Source: Alistipes sp.
GTDB lineage: Bacteria; Bacteroidota; Bacteroidia; Bacteroidales; Rikenellaceae
DNA length: 36,189 bases
Direction: 5' to 3'
NCBI GenBank assembly: GCA_017383445.1
Contig: JAFNXQ010000043.1
Location: 1 to 36,189 of the forward strand
The notes beneath the pieces were generated by a model that was given only the letters and a program-made list of their open reading frames with translations, had not been told where the DNA came from and did no database searches. Positions 9,304 through 17,216 of this stretch are shown here, piece after piece. Each line of letters opens with the position of its first letter. Within the stretch, counting starts at the first letter, position 1. A program made the position numbers and the translations under genes.

Positions 9304-10241
9304 TATTTTATCTTCAATCTATAATCGTAAAAACCTGTAATCTCGGTTGAAATCTCACCCAGCCAGCCACTCTTGGCATTTACGGCACTCTGCACCTTTA
9401 CAAAATCTATATATTTCAGCTCCTTGGCCCTGCCCTCGCTATCGATGGCGTTGGCTATGTCGAGCAGATTCATATTTCCACCCTCCAAAGTGTGGTCTTC
9501 GTCGCTGAAATTATCGGCGTAACCCCAATCATAGGCGGGCTGCACCCACATTGTTCCGTTGCCCGAACTGTCGTAGTTGCGTGCCGCAAGGCAAGTGCCC
9601 GACAGAGTGTAGCTATCCTCCTTAACCCATTGCGGATAGTACGACTCCTGCTTGTGATAGGCTGCAAGATAGTCAATTTCGCCCTCTTTGCCCTCGCTGT
9701 CACTCCACCTGACTGATTGCCCTGCTGCGGTGGGGCGATAATAGGTTATCGAGTAGTTGTGCAAGGTCGTTGCTGAGCCACTCTCGCTGCCTTGCAACTC
9801 ATACCAGGTGTCGTTCGGCTCTCCGTCGCCATTCTCGTCCTGCATAACCCACACTATGCCCGGCTCCGATGAGCCGTTGAAGGCATTGCCGCCAATGGCC
9901 AAATCGTAGCCGACACTGTTGTCTATGCTGTGGTCGAAACCCACGACAACATAGCCACCAAAGCCACCAAGCGAGATATATTTCTCCTCCGCCATACGCT
10001 TTTCTGCATAACTTACGGCATCTGCGGCTGTGAATTCCTCGCCTGAAAAACCAGCCTTCCCGTCGCCGATAAATTGTCCCGGAGCGGGCGTGTATTCAAA
10101 TACCTTAGAAAACTCGGCCCGTGAGCTGTCGGTCGCAGCACGATAATACTCGTCATCAAATGTGATTGTAATCACATCGCCCTCGTTGCAGGACGATGCG
10201 AATACAACCATCAACACACATATAAATCTAAATACTCTCAT
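9303..10241 (-). CDS. Putative surface lipoprotein of the cobalamin uptake operon
   Basis: This 312-residue lipoprotein has a short signal and lipobox (FASSC near residue 18). The body is rich in aromatic residues and Gly, with an acidic Ca-site-like run DENGDGEPNDTWYELQG and a beta-rich architecture (GGFGGYVVVGFDHSIDN). I recognise it as the cell-surface protein that often accompanies BtuB/YncE-type genes in Bacteroidota, but I cannot name a domain with certainty. It lies between the DUF4465 lipoprotein (5-base gap) and the BtuG-like gene (1-base overlap). It should be under the same riboswitch, so a role in surface capture or hand-over of corrinoids is likely. The biochemical role is unknown. 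Confidence 0.75.
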   Translation of the reverse strand: MRVFRFICVLMVVFASSCNEGDVITITFDDEYYRAATDSSRAEFSKVFEYTPAPGQFIGDGKAGFSGEEFTAADAVSYAEKRMAEEKYISLGGFGGYVVVGFDHSIDNSVGYDLAIGGNAFNGSSEPGIVWVMQDENGDGEPNDTWYELQGSESGSATTLHNYSITYYRPTAAGQSVRWSDSEGKEGEIDYLAAYHKQESYYPQWVKEDSYTLSGTCLAARNYDSSGNGTMWVQPAYDWGYADNFSDEDHTLEGGNMNLLDIANAIDSEGRAKELKYIDFVKVQSAVNAKSGWLGEISTEITGFYDYRLKIK

Positions 10242-10246
10242 ACGGC

Positions 10247-11440
10247 CTACTCCTTGTCAAACCTTACAGCCACATCGTCGTATGCGAAGTAACCCGCAAC
10301 ACCAAGTCCATATTCACCATAGAGGTCGTCGCTGCCTACGAGGTTAAACTTAACCTGCACAACCTTGCCGAGTGATGACAAATCCCATTTTGTCCACTCC
10401 TGAACGCCCTGACGACCCTCGTTCCAGAGTTTGAACTCCGCCTCGCCGCACTTATCGCCATTTAGGTCGTAGCCGTAAGCAACAATCTTAAACCAACTCT
10501 CCTCGCCTGCACCTGTCGGCACCTGCCAACCGTCGCCATTTTCGAGCAGATTATAGACATAGGTCGTGTTGGTGACAAACATATGGTCAATCACGCGAGC
10601 CTCGCCATCGCCAAACTCAAAATAGGCCATTTCGTTCTGCATGCCATACTCCGACTCATCAACATAACCGAAATGAACGCAGAAATTCTCCGAGCCATTA
10701 GCTCCACCCTCAACATTGTAGGCTTGCAGGTCGTGCATATAGTCGCCCTGCGAAAGGTCGTTGCCCACATAGCTTGACAATGCGTGACCTCCGTAGCCAG
10801 GGAACATAGCTGTCTCGGAAGGTGTGAACGAAAGGAACGTATTGCCCTCGTCATACCACGCGTAGTGACCATTGCCGTTGCCATACTCGCTGTCGGCAGG
10901 GATAAAATCGCTCCAATATGAGGCTGCATTACCTTCCGAACCGCGATAGTCACTATCCTCAAATGTAAGAACGCGCAACTCGTAAGTTGGTCCCTCCTCT
11001 TCCTCCTCGGCTTGCTTCTTGGGGAGAATAATCACGCGACCATCGGTGAGAGTAATGATAACTTCGGTGTCGGTCTCCTCTATGCTCTCAAAAATGGAGT
11101 CACCGCTTGCACCATCGTCACCTTTGTCACCCTTGTCACCCTTGTCGCCCTTGTCGCCTTTGTCACCTTTCTCTCCGTCCTCGCCATTGCGAAGTGAAAT
11201 GGTTGAGCCGTCGCTGAAAGTCAGGGTATAACCCTCCTCGGTTTTTTCAACGTTGGTAATAACCTTGCCGTAGTTCATTGCATCTATCAACGCTGTGAGG
11301 GTGGCAATATCCTCGGCGTTGGTGTTGATTTGCTGCTGAAGGTCATTGACCTTATTCCACAAATCGCTGTCATCAAACTCGCAAGAGGCGAGCAAAATAG
11401 CACTTACGCAAAGTGCTGCAAAAAAGAAAAATCGCTTCAT
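10247..11440 (-). CDS. DUF4465 lipoprotein with coiled coil and collagen-like repeats, B12 operon
   Basis: This 397-residue lipoprotein (lipobox LASC near residue 20) has three parts. Residues 25-85 form a coiled-coil/DUF4988-like stalk (LWNKVNDLQQQINTNAEDI). Next comes a collagen-like run of Gly-Asp-Lys triplets at about 87-113, and a second short beta segment (TEVIITLTDGRVIILPKK). From about residue 155 there is a DUF4465 domain (LTFEDSDYRGSEGN, then YFAYDDVAVRFDK at the end). It is the first gene after the cobalamin riboswitch, so I infer a corrinoid-binding or accessory surface role; BtuH-type B12-binding lipoproteins would be the obvious comparison. The collagen-like spacer is an unusual decoration for such a protein. 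Confidence 0.8.
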   Translation of the reverse strand: MKRFFFFAALCVSAILLASCEFDDSDLWNKVNDLQQQINTNAEDIATLTALIDAMNYGKVITNVEKTEEGYTLTFSDGSTISLRNGEDGEKGDKGDKGDKGDKGDKGDDGASGDSIFESIEETDTEVIITLTDGRVIILPKKQAEEEEEGPTYELRVLTFEDSDYRGSEGNAASYWSDFIPADSEYGNGNGHYAWYDEGNTFLSFTPSETAMFPGYGGHALSSYVGNDLSQGDYMHDLQAYNVEGGANGSENFCVHFGYVDESEYGMQNEMAYFEFGDGEARVIDHMFVTNTTYVYNLLENGDGWQVPTGAGEESWFKIVAYGYDLNGDKCGEAEFKLWNEGRQGVQEWTKWDLSSLGKVVQVKFNLVGSDDLYGEYGLGVAGYFAYDDVAVRFDKE

Positions 11441-11589
11441 AACGCATCAATATTTTAAGTTAATAAAAAAAGTTACGCCACAAAGCAGAACTCTAATTAA
11501 CTCAAAACATTTTTGCCGTCAAAAATCGACTCTTCGGAATGAGCAACAAACACGCTGCTACGCCTCCTCAAATCACGCTTCACCTCATG

Positions 11590-11646
11590 CTACGGGGCAA
11601 AACCTAAAATTTTACTGCTAAAAATTAGTTTTGATTCGTCCCGTAG
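11590..11646 (-). other. Long hairpin in the leader between riboswitch and first gene
   Basis: CTACGGGGC at 11590-11598 pairs with GTCCCGTAG at 11638-11646. Inside it AAAACC/TAAAATTTTA pairs with TAAAAATTAGTTTT, giving one extended 57-base hairpin. It is not followed by a T-run, so it is not a standard terminator. The rest of the leader down to the start codon at 11440 contains no gene I can support. Confidence 0.5.
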
Positions 11647-11675
11647 TCCTGCAGGCCAAAAATCCAAAATGCAAA

Positions 11676-11858
11676 GGCAGGTCTTCTGACTTATCCCCTC
11701 TGTCACGCCTTCCCAGGTCTGAAACCCAGTGGCAAAGAGTGCAACAGAATAAAATTTCCTTAAAGGAAATGGGACTTACAGCAACAGGTATTGTTCCGGA
11801 TTTGCACCGGATTTCCTTTTCACTCTGTGGGGTAGCGTAACCCGACAGAGAACCGTTT
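11676..11858 (-). promoter_or_regulatory. Cobalamin riboswitch
   Basis: Read on the minus strand, this leader carries the signatures of the cobalamin aptamer in order. They are a paired element around CTCTGTCGGG...CCCACAGAG, the segment GGTGCAAATCCGGAACAATA, the conserved CTGTTGCTGTAAGT, the core GCCACTGGG at about 11725-11733, and the B12 box CAGAAGACCTGCCT at 11676-11690. It precedes the DUF4465/btuG/btuB operon and should repress it when adenosyl- or other cobalamins are abundant. The expression platform is not obvious. Confidence 0.96.
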
Positions 11859-11865
11859 GCAACAG

Positions 11866-11895
11866 CAAAAGTAGAGAATAAAATTGAAATTGCAA
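11866..11895 (-). promoter_or_regulatory. Promoter of the riboswitch-controlled B12 operon
   Basis: On the minus strand TTG (11895-11893), 19 bases, then TACTTTTG (11873-11866) match the Bacteroidota TTG/TAnnTTTG promoter. The predicted start falls at the beginning of the riboswitch. Confidence 0.7.
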
Positions 11896-11927
11896 AAAAT
11901 AGATGAAATATTCTTGAAAATTATCAC

Positions 11928-11935
11928 TATCTTTG
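11928..11935 (+). promoter_or_regulatory. Possible -7 box for prfA
   Basis: TATCTTTG fits the Bacteroidota -7 consensus TAnnTTTG and lies 38 bases before the prfA start. I see no well-spaced TTG, so only the -7 box is proposed. Confidence 0.45.
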
Positions 11936-11973
11936 CCCGCGAATAAAACGCGAATAAAAACAGTTGTAAGATT

Positions 11974-13059
11974 ATGGCAGACAATTCAATTCTTATGCGC
12001 CTTGACGGCCTTAAACTTAAATACGAGGAGACGGGACAAAAACTTACCGACCCCGAAGTGATTGCCGATGTTAAGCAGTTTGTGCAGCTCACCAAGGAGT
12101 ATAAGGAGTTGGAGCCTATTATCGAGACTTCGGAACGCTATCGCACCTCGCTGGCAAACCTCGCCGAGGCGAAGGATATCCTTGCCAACGACAAGGACGA
12201 GGAGATGCGTGAGATGGCACGAATGGAGATTGCTGAGCTGGAGCCTGCATTGGAGAAGATGGAGGAGGATATCAAGCTTCTGCTTATCCCGAAGGATCCG
12301 CAGGATGAGAAGAATGCCATACTTGAGATTCGTGGCGGTACGGGAGGAGACGAGGCTGCAATCTTTGCCGGCGACCTTCTGCGTATGTACACCAAGTACA
12401 TCGAGTCAAAGGGCTGGCGTTATGAGATTACATCGTTCTCCGATGGTGCTGTGGGTGGCTACAAGGAGGTTGTATTGAAGGTTACGGGCCAGAGTGTATA
12501 TGGCACGCTGAAATATGAGTCTGGCGTGCACCGCGTGCAGCGTGTGCCACAGACCGAGACTCAGGGTCGCGTGCATACCTCGGCAGCGTCGGTGGCTGTG
12601 TTGCCCGAGGCGGAGGAGTTTGATGTCGAGATCTCGATGAACGATATCCGCAAGGATATATTCTGTGCATCGGGTCCCGGTGGTCAGTCGGTGAATACCA
12701 CATACTCGGCTATCCGTCTTACACACATCCCGACGGGTATCGTCGTGCAGTGTCAGGATCAGAAGTCGCAGTTGAAGAACTTCGACAAGGCATTCGAGGA
12801 GTTGCGTACGCGTGTCTTCAACCTCGAATACTCGAAGTATCTCGACGAGATAGCATCGAAGCGTAAGACTATGGTTTCAACAGGTGACCGTTCGGCGAAG
12901 ATTCGTACCTACAACTATCCGCAGGGCCGTATTACCGACCACCGCATTAACTATACGATTTACAACCTTTCGGCCTTTATGGACGGCGATATTCAGGACT
13001 GCATCGACCACCTGATTGTGGCAGAGAATGCCGAGAGATTGAAGGAGAGTGAGTTGTAA
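11974..13059 (+). CDS. prfA: Peptide chain release factor 1
   Basis: Release factor 1 (361 residues, usual length) recognises UAA and UAG in the ribosomal A site and triggers peptide release. The stop-codon recognition tripeptide is in the PxT form (PQT within RVPQTETQGR). The catalytic GGQ is at residues 236-238 in SGPGGQSVNTTYSAIR, and the helical N-terminal domain is complete. It is transcribed divergently from the B12 operon. A dihydrouridine synthase gene follows about 80 bases downstream, so the two may share a transcript. Confidence 0.98.
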   Translation: MADNSILMRLDGLKLKYEETGQKLTDPEVIADVKQFVQLTKEYKELEPIIETSERYRTSLANLAEAKDILANDKDEEMREMARMEIAELEPALEKMEEDIKLLLIPKDPQDEKNAILEIRGGTGGDEAAIFAGDLLRMYTKYIESKGWRYEITSFSDGAVGGYKEVVLKVTGQSVYGTLKYESGVHRVQRVPQTETQGRVHTSAASVAVLPEAEEFDVEISMNDIRKDIFCASGPGGQSVNTTYSAIRLTHIPTGIVVQCQDQKSQLKNFDKAFEELRTRVFNLEYSKYLDEIASKRKTMVSTGDRSAKIRTYNYPQGRITDHRINYTIYNLSAFMDGDIQDCIDHLIVAENAERLKESEL

Positions 13060-13139
13060 TAACACTATTTCAAACTAATAGAGAGGGTATCTTCCCGAAG
13101 GTGGCAGATGCCCTTTTTATATACTGTCAGTGCAAGAGT

Positions 13140-14162
13140 ATGAAAATCGGAGATATAGATTTGGGCCCGCAGCCGCTGTTTCTGGCTCCTATGGAGGATG
13201 TCACCGACCCTTCGTTTCGCTATATGTGCAAGCGAATGGGTGCTGATGTGGTCACCACCGAGTTTATATCGTCTGATGGGTTGATTCGCGATGCGTGGAA
13301 GTCGCGTGCAAAGCTCAATATCGACGAGCAGGAACGTCCCGTCGGCATACAGATTTACGGCCACCTCATTGAGCCTATGGTTGAGGCTGCACGCATAGCC
13401 GAGACAGCACACCCTGACTTTATCGATATCAACTTCGGCTGTCCGGTTAAGAAGATTGCAGGTCGCGGTGCCGGTTCGGGAATGATGCGTGATGTCCCGC
13501 TTATGGTTGAGATGACTCGCCAAATAGTTGAGGCTGTCGAGACCCCCGTAACGGTCAAGACGCGTCTTGGCTGGGACGAGGATAACAAAAACATTATGGA
13601 TATAGCTCTGCGTTTGCAGGATGTGGGCATCAAGGCTCTTACGATTCACGGGCGTACGCGTTCGCAGATGTATCGTGGCGAGGCCGACTGGACCTTGATA
13701 GGCGAGGTGAAGCACCATCCCTCAATCGAGATTCCCATCATCGGTAATGGTGATGTGGATTCGGGCCCGAAGGCGAAGCAGATGTTCGACGAGTATGGTG
13801 TTGATGGCGTGATGATAGGTCGTGCGACCTATGGCCGTCCGTGGATTTTCCGCGAGGTGAAACACTTTATGGCAACGGGTGAGGTTATGCCGCAGCCATC
13901 GGTTGTGGAACGCGTAGCCATAGCCAAGGAGCACCTTGCCAAGTCGTTGGAGATTAAGGGCGAGAGAGTGGGTATATTGGAGATGCGTCGCCACCTGTCG
14001 AACTACTTCAAGGGTCTGCCCGACTTCAAATCTACGCGACTGACACTCGTCACCTCAAACGATATCGAGGAGCTGTACTCTACACTCGATATGATTGCCC
14101 AGCGATGGGGCGATGTCGATATGAGTGGGGCAGTGCCGCCATCACTCTCACACGAGATATAA
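13140..14162 (+). CDS. dusB: tRNA-dihydrouridine synthase (DusB family)
   Basis: This 340-residue FMN enzyme reduces uridine to dihydrouridine in tRNA D-loops. The TIM barrel begins LFLAPMEDVTDPSFR, a form of the Dus signature. The catalytic Cys101 is in INFGCPVKKI, and HGRTRSQMYRG and GNGDVDSG contribute to FMN and RNA binding. The C-terminal helical domain follows from about residue 250. A GTG 39 bases upstream is in frame, but the ATG at 13140 matches where the family begins (MKIGDIDLGPQP). It is convergent with the small GNAT gene, with only 7 bases between the stops and no obvious terminator. Confidence 0.93.
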   Translation: MKIGDIDLGPQPLFLAPMEDVTDPSFRYMCKRMGADVVTTEFISSDGLIRDAWKSRAKLNIDEQERPVGIQIYGHLIEPMVEAARIAETAHPDFIDINFGCPVKKIAGRGAGSGMMRDVPLMVEMTRQIVEAVETPVTVKTRLGWDEDNKNIMDIALRLQDVGIKALTIHGRTRSQMYRGEADWTLIGEVKHHPSIEIPIIGNGDVDSGPKAKQMFDEYGVDGVMIGRATYGRPWIFREVKHFMATGEVMPQPSVVERVAIAKEHLAKSLEIKGERVGILEMRRHLSNYFKGLPDFKSTRLTLVTSNDIEELYSTLDMIAQRWGDVDMSGAVPPSLSHEI

Positions 14163-14169
14163 TACTCGG

Positions 14170-14604
14170 CTACAAATCCATTTTATATACATTAGTACAA
14201 CGCTGCTCGAAACCCTCTCGGCGATAGAGTGCGTTTGCCTCGGTGCGTTGCGGATTGGAGGTGAGCATAAGCGTTACGGGAGAGAGTGTCCTGACGCAAG
14301 AGATAGCATATTGCACCAGCTGCTGACCAAATCCCCGACCTCGGTATTGACTATCCACCACCACATCTTCCACCCAGGCTTTGCGGCCTGTGGGTGCGGA
14401 GTAGATGCCGAGGGTGAGCATTCCTGCTACGGTGTTATCCGAATAGAGCAGAAACAGCCGGCTCGCCTTGTCGCTGATGATTTGGCGTAGCGACTCCTCC
14501 GAAAAGGCTATCTCACGCGATGTGAGCTGTCGCAATAATGAACGGATAGGCTCCACAAGTGAAGAGTCGAAGGTCGTGACCTCGCGAATATCAATATCAG
14601 ACAT
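14170..14604 (-). CDS. GNAT family N-acetyltransferase
   Basis: This 144-residue protein is a single GNAT acetyltransferase domain that would transfer acetyl from acetyl-CoA to an amine. The CoA-binding motif RGRGFG is at residues 88-93, preceded by the beta-strand WVEDVVVDSQY. A final ANALYRREGFEQR matches the typical C-terminal segment. The substrate cannot be predicted. A strong terminator of the upstream gcvT lies just before its start, so it probably has its own promoter. Confidence 0.88.
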   Translation of the reverse strand: MSDIDIREVTTFDSSLVEPIRSLLRQLTSREIAFSEESLRQIISDKASRLFLLYSDNTVAGMLTLGIYSAPTGRKAWVEDVVVDSQYRGRGFGQQLVQYAISCVRTLSPVTLMLTSNPQRTEANALYRREGFEQRCTNVYKMDL

Positions 14605-14612
14605 ACTTCAAA

Positions 14613-14657
14613 TCATAAAAAAGGGCTGCATAACAACCACGTTGTCGTTGCAGCCCC
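14613..14657 (-). terminator. Rho-independent terminator after gcvT
   Basis: The stem GGGCTGCA (14623-14630) pairs with TGCAGCCC (14649-14656) and encloses an inner ACAAC/GTTGT stem. On the minus strand it is followed by CTTTTTTATG. It lies 31 bases after the gcvT stop. Confidence 0.88.
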
Positions 14658-14687
14658 TCAAATTATCAATCGGTTAAAATATCAAAC

Positions 14688-15782
14688 CTATACGAAAGGA
14701 TACTTCACCACCTCGGCTTTGAGCAAGCGGTCGCGGATAACGACAGCTACAACAGTGCCGAGTGCGGCATACTCCGCCTTTACATATCCGAGTGCGATAC
14801 CCACCTTCAACATAGGCGACATAGTACCCGATGTGACGTGACCAATCTCCTCGCCCTCCAAGTTGGCAATCTTATACTCGTGGCGTGGAATGCCTCGGTC
14901 AATCATCTTCAAGCCCACCAGCTTACGCTTCAAGCCCTCGGCTTTCTGCTGTGCGAGATATTCGCGGTCGATGAAATCCTTACCCTCTGCGAACTTTGTC
15001 ACCCAGCCCAGGCCGGCCTCCAATGGAGATGTTGTGTCGTCGATGTCGTTGCCATAGAGAGCAAAGCCCTTCTCCAGACGCAATGTGTCGCGAGCACCCA
15101 GGCCGATGTTCTTCAAGCCGAACTCCTCGCCAGCCTTCCACATAGCCTCCCAGATGGTGTCGGCGTCGGCATTGTACATATAGATCTCGCAACCGCCCGA
15201 GCCGGTGTAGCCGGTGATTGAGAGTATAGCCTCACAACCTGCCACCTTGGTCTGCTTGAAGGTGTAGTATGCCATATCCTCGACAGGCTCCTCGCACATC
15301 TTCTGAACGAGCTTCATTGCCAACGGGCCCTGAATAGCCACCTGTGCGATGTTGTCCGATGAGTTCTCCAGCTCCTTGCCGGGCTCCATACCGAACTTCT
15401 TGCCCGCATTGCAGATGTGCTGCCAGTCCTTCTCGGTGTTGGCTGCATTGACGCAGAGCATATACTTCGTGTCGCTGAACTTGTAGATGAGCACATCATC
15501 TACAATACCACCCTTGCCGTTGGGCATTGTGGTGTATTGCACCTTGCCATCGACGAGCTTCGATACGTCGTTCGATGCTATGTACTGCAACAGGTCGAGG
15601 GCCTTCTCTCCCTTAACCCAAATCTCGCCCATGTGGCTGACGTCAAATACGCCGCACTTCTCGCGAACGGTCATATGCTCGTCGTTGATGCCCGAGAACT
15701 CGATGGGCATATTATATCCTGCGAACTCGGCCATCTTGGCACCGGCAGCGATATGATACTTTGTGAAAGCTGTGGTTTTCAT
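14688..15782 (-). CDS. gcvT: Glycine cleavage system aminomethyltransferase (T-protein)
   Basis: GcvT (364 residues, typical) transfers the methylene group from aminomethylated H-protein to tetrahydrofolate, releasing ammonia. Family landmarks are GAKMAEFAGYNMPIEF near the start, VSHMGEI, TGYTGSGGCEIY and GLGARDTLRLEKG, and a C-terminal beta-barrel with IGHVTSGTMSP. The genes for the H and P proteins are not in this window. It follows the large GNAT-like gene with a 32-base gap and ends in a strong terminator, so the two may be co-transcribed. Confidence 0.97.
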   Translation of the reverse strand: MKTTAFTKYHIAAGAKMAEFAGYNMPIEFSGINDEHMTVREKCGVFDVSHMGEIWVKGEKALDLLQYIASNDVSKLVDGKVQYTTMPNGKGGIVDDVLIYKFSDTKYMLCVNAANTEKDWQHICNAGKKFGMEPGKELENSSDNIAQVAIQGPLAMKLVQKMCEEPVEDMAYYTFKQTKVAGCEAILSITGYTGSGGCEIYMYNADADTIWEAMWKAGEEFGLKNIGLGARDTLRLEKGFALYGNDIDDTTSPLEAGLGWVTKFAEGKDFIDREYLAQQKAEGLKRKLVGLKMIDRGIPRHEYKIANLEGEEIGHVTSGTMSPMLKVGIALGYVKAEYAALGTVVAVVIRDRLLKAEVVKYPFV

Positions 15783-15814
15783 TTTCTATGTAGTTTTATG
15801 GTTTTGATTTATCT

Positions 15815-17023
15815 CTATTTCTCACTCTTCTTGATGCCTAATCGCGGACAGCGTGTGAATGGTTTCTCGCGGTCGAACAGATAGCGATATGTTGTGTGCA
15901 TCTTGTGGCGTGTGGCACAAACGTATGTCTGAATCATACGATTCATTACGGGGTTGAAGTCGCCAATCCACGCAAACTCTACGGTCTTGTACTTGTTTCG
16001 GTCGGTACGGATATAACTCTCGTAGATATACTGAATCATACCCGACTCAACGCCCTTACCCTGAAATTCGGGTGTTACGGCGAAAATCATACCGAAGATA
16101 CGGTCGCACGACTTCTTGACCTTCAGGTCCCACATCAGACGCAGCTTGTTCCAGAGGTTGAGCTTGCCGTTGAACTTGCCGATAAGGCGGTTGATGTCGG
16201 GAACCATAATGAAGAATCCGATAGGTTCGTCGTTGAAATATGTGAAGAAGATGATATTCTCATCGACAATCGGACGCAGCGTCTTGACAATCTCCTGTGC
16301 CTCCTCTTTGGGCATAGGCTTCACGCCCGTAAACAGCGACCACGCCTTGTTGTAGATGACGCGGAAATCCTCGGCTACCTCCTCCAGATTACGGCCCTTG
16401 ATGTTGGCAAAGCTATATCCGGGGGTGTTCATCAGACGCTTCGCACGTTCGTGAATCGACTGGTTGATATCGTCGTCATATACTCGCCACAGGTAAGTGT
16501 TCTGGTTGAAGTAGTTCTGGAAACCATAGTTCTCGAACAGCTCCTTGTAGTAGGGAGGGTTGTATGGGTTGGCATAGAGAGGCTGGAACTCGTAACCTTC
16601 GACCAGCAGACCCCACCACGAGTCGCGAGGACCAAAGTTCACGGGGCCGTCCATAGCCTCCATACCGCGACTTACCAGCCACATACGGGCTGCGTCAAAG
16701 AGTGTGTTGGCCAGCTCCTGGTCGTTTATAGCCTCAAAGAAACCACAACCACCCGTAGGCTGCTCATAAGAGTAGGCGTGCTCGTTGTCGTAGAATGCTG
16801 CGATACGGCCTACCACCTCGCCTTTGTCGTTGTAAGCCACCCAGCGGATAGCCTCGCCATCGGCGTATAGTTTGTTGCGTGAGGGGTCGAATACCGCCTT
16901 GATATCGCCATCCAACGGGCATACCCAGTAGCGGTTACCCTCATAAAGTCGTTTGGGAAGCTCGATAAACTCTCTCTCCAAAGAGGCATTGGTAACCTCT
17001 CGCAAAGTGTATTTACTGCTCAT
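15815..17023 (-). CDS. Large GNAT-like acetyltransferase family protein
   Basis: This 402-residue cytoplasmic protein is of a conserved Bacteroidota type usually labelled GNAT-like. An N-terminal GNAT-like half includes IRWVAYNDKGEVVGRIAAFY. A middle part is rich in aromatics, with MDGPVNFGPRDSWWGLLVEG and ANPYNPPYYKELFENYGF. A second GNAT-like half holds FFIMVPDINRLIG and FAVTPEFQGKGVESGM, where GKGVESG resembles the acetyl-CoA loop. The tandem GNAT arrangement suggests an aminoacyl- or acyl-transferase, but the substrate is unknown. Confidence 0.72.
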   Translation of the reverse strand: MSSKYTLREVTNASLEREFIELPKRLYEGNRYWVCPLDGDIKAVFDPSRNKLYADGEAIRWVAYNDKGEVVGRIAAFYDNEHAYSYEQPTGGCGFFEAINDQELANTLFDAARMWLVSRGMEAMDGPVNFGPRDSWWGLLVEGYEFQPLYANPYNPPYYKELFENYGFQNYFNQNTYLWRVYDDDINQSIHERAKRLMNTPGYSFANIKGRNLEEVAEDFRVIYNKAWSLFTGVKPMPKEEAQEIVKTLRPIVDENIIFFTYFNDEPIGFFIMVPDINRLIGKFNGKLNLWNKLRLMWDLKVKKSCDRIFGMIFAVTPEFQGKGVESGMIQYIYESYIRTDRNKYKTVEFAWIGDFNPVMNRMIQTYVCATRHKMHTTYRYLFDREKPFTRCPRLGIKKSEK

Positions 17024-17063
17024 ATATCGATTGTGATTTAGTCAAAAAACATTATCCATCTCT

Positions 17064-17071
17064 CAAAGATA
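17064..17071 (-). promoter_or_regulatory. Possible -7 box of the GNAT-gcvT genes
   Basis: On the minus strand TATCTTTG (17071-17064) matches the Bacteroidota -7 box 40 bases before the start codon. No clear TTG lies at the right distance, so confidence is moderate. Confidence 0.4.
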
Positions 17072-17150
17072 CAAAAAAAATATAAAAGATGGTGAGAAAA
17101 GAGTTTTTCTTGTGATTTTTTTATTGGAGTATACTCCCCGAAAACAGCAA

Positions 17151-17180
17151 GCGAGGCTATCCACATAAGGATAACCTCGC
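17151..17180 (-). terminator. Terminator-like hairpin after the Cys-rich protein gene
   Basis: GCGAGGCTATCC (17151-17162) pairs with GGATAACCTCGC (17169-17180) with one mismatch. The minus-strand 3' side (TTGCTGTTTTC) is moderately T-rich. It lies 36 bases after the stop of the upstream gene. Confidence 0.6.
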
Positions 17181-17216
17181 CGAGTACTTATCTGAAAAAT
17201 TGTCCGGTGATGGCAA

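Noticed and set aside
11100..11181. CRISPR-like or mobile repeat
   Set aside because: The short regular repeat is in-frame coding for Gly-x-y triplets within a lipoprotein, with no spacers.
13101..13139. GTG start of the dihydrouridine synthase
   Set aside because: The extra 13 residues are not part of the family; the ATG at 13140 matches the usual N-terminus.
15896..16870. Long plus-strand open frame opposite the large GNAT-like gene
   Set aside because: It is the antisense shadow of a conserved gene, with unnatural composition and no domain.
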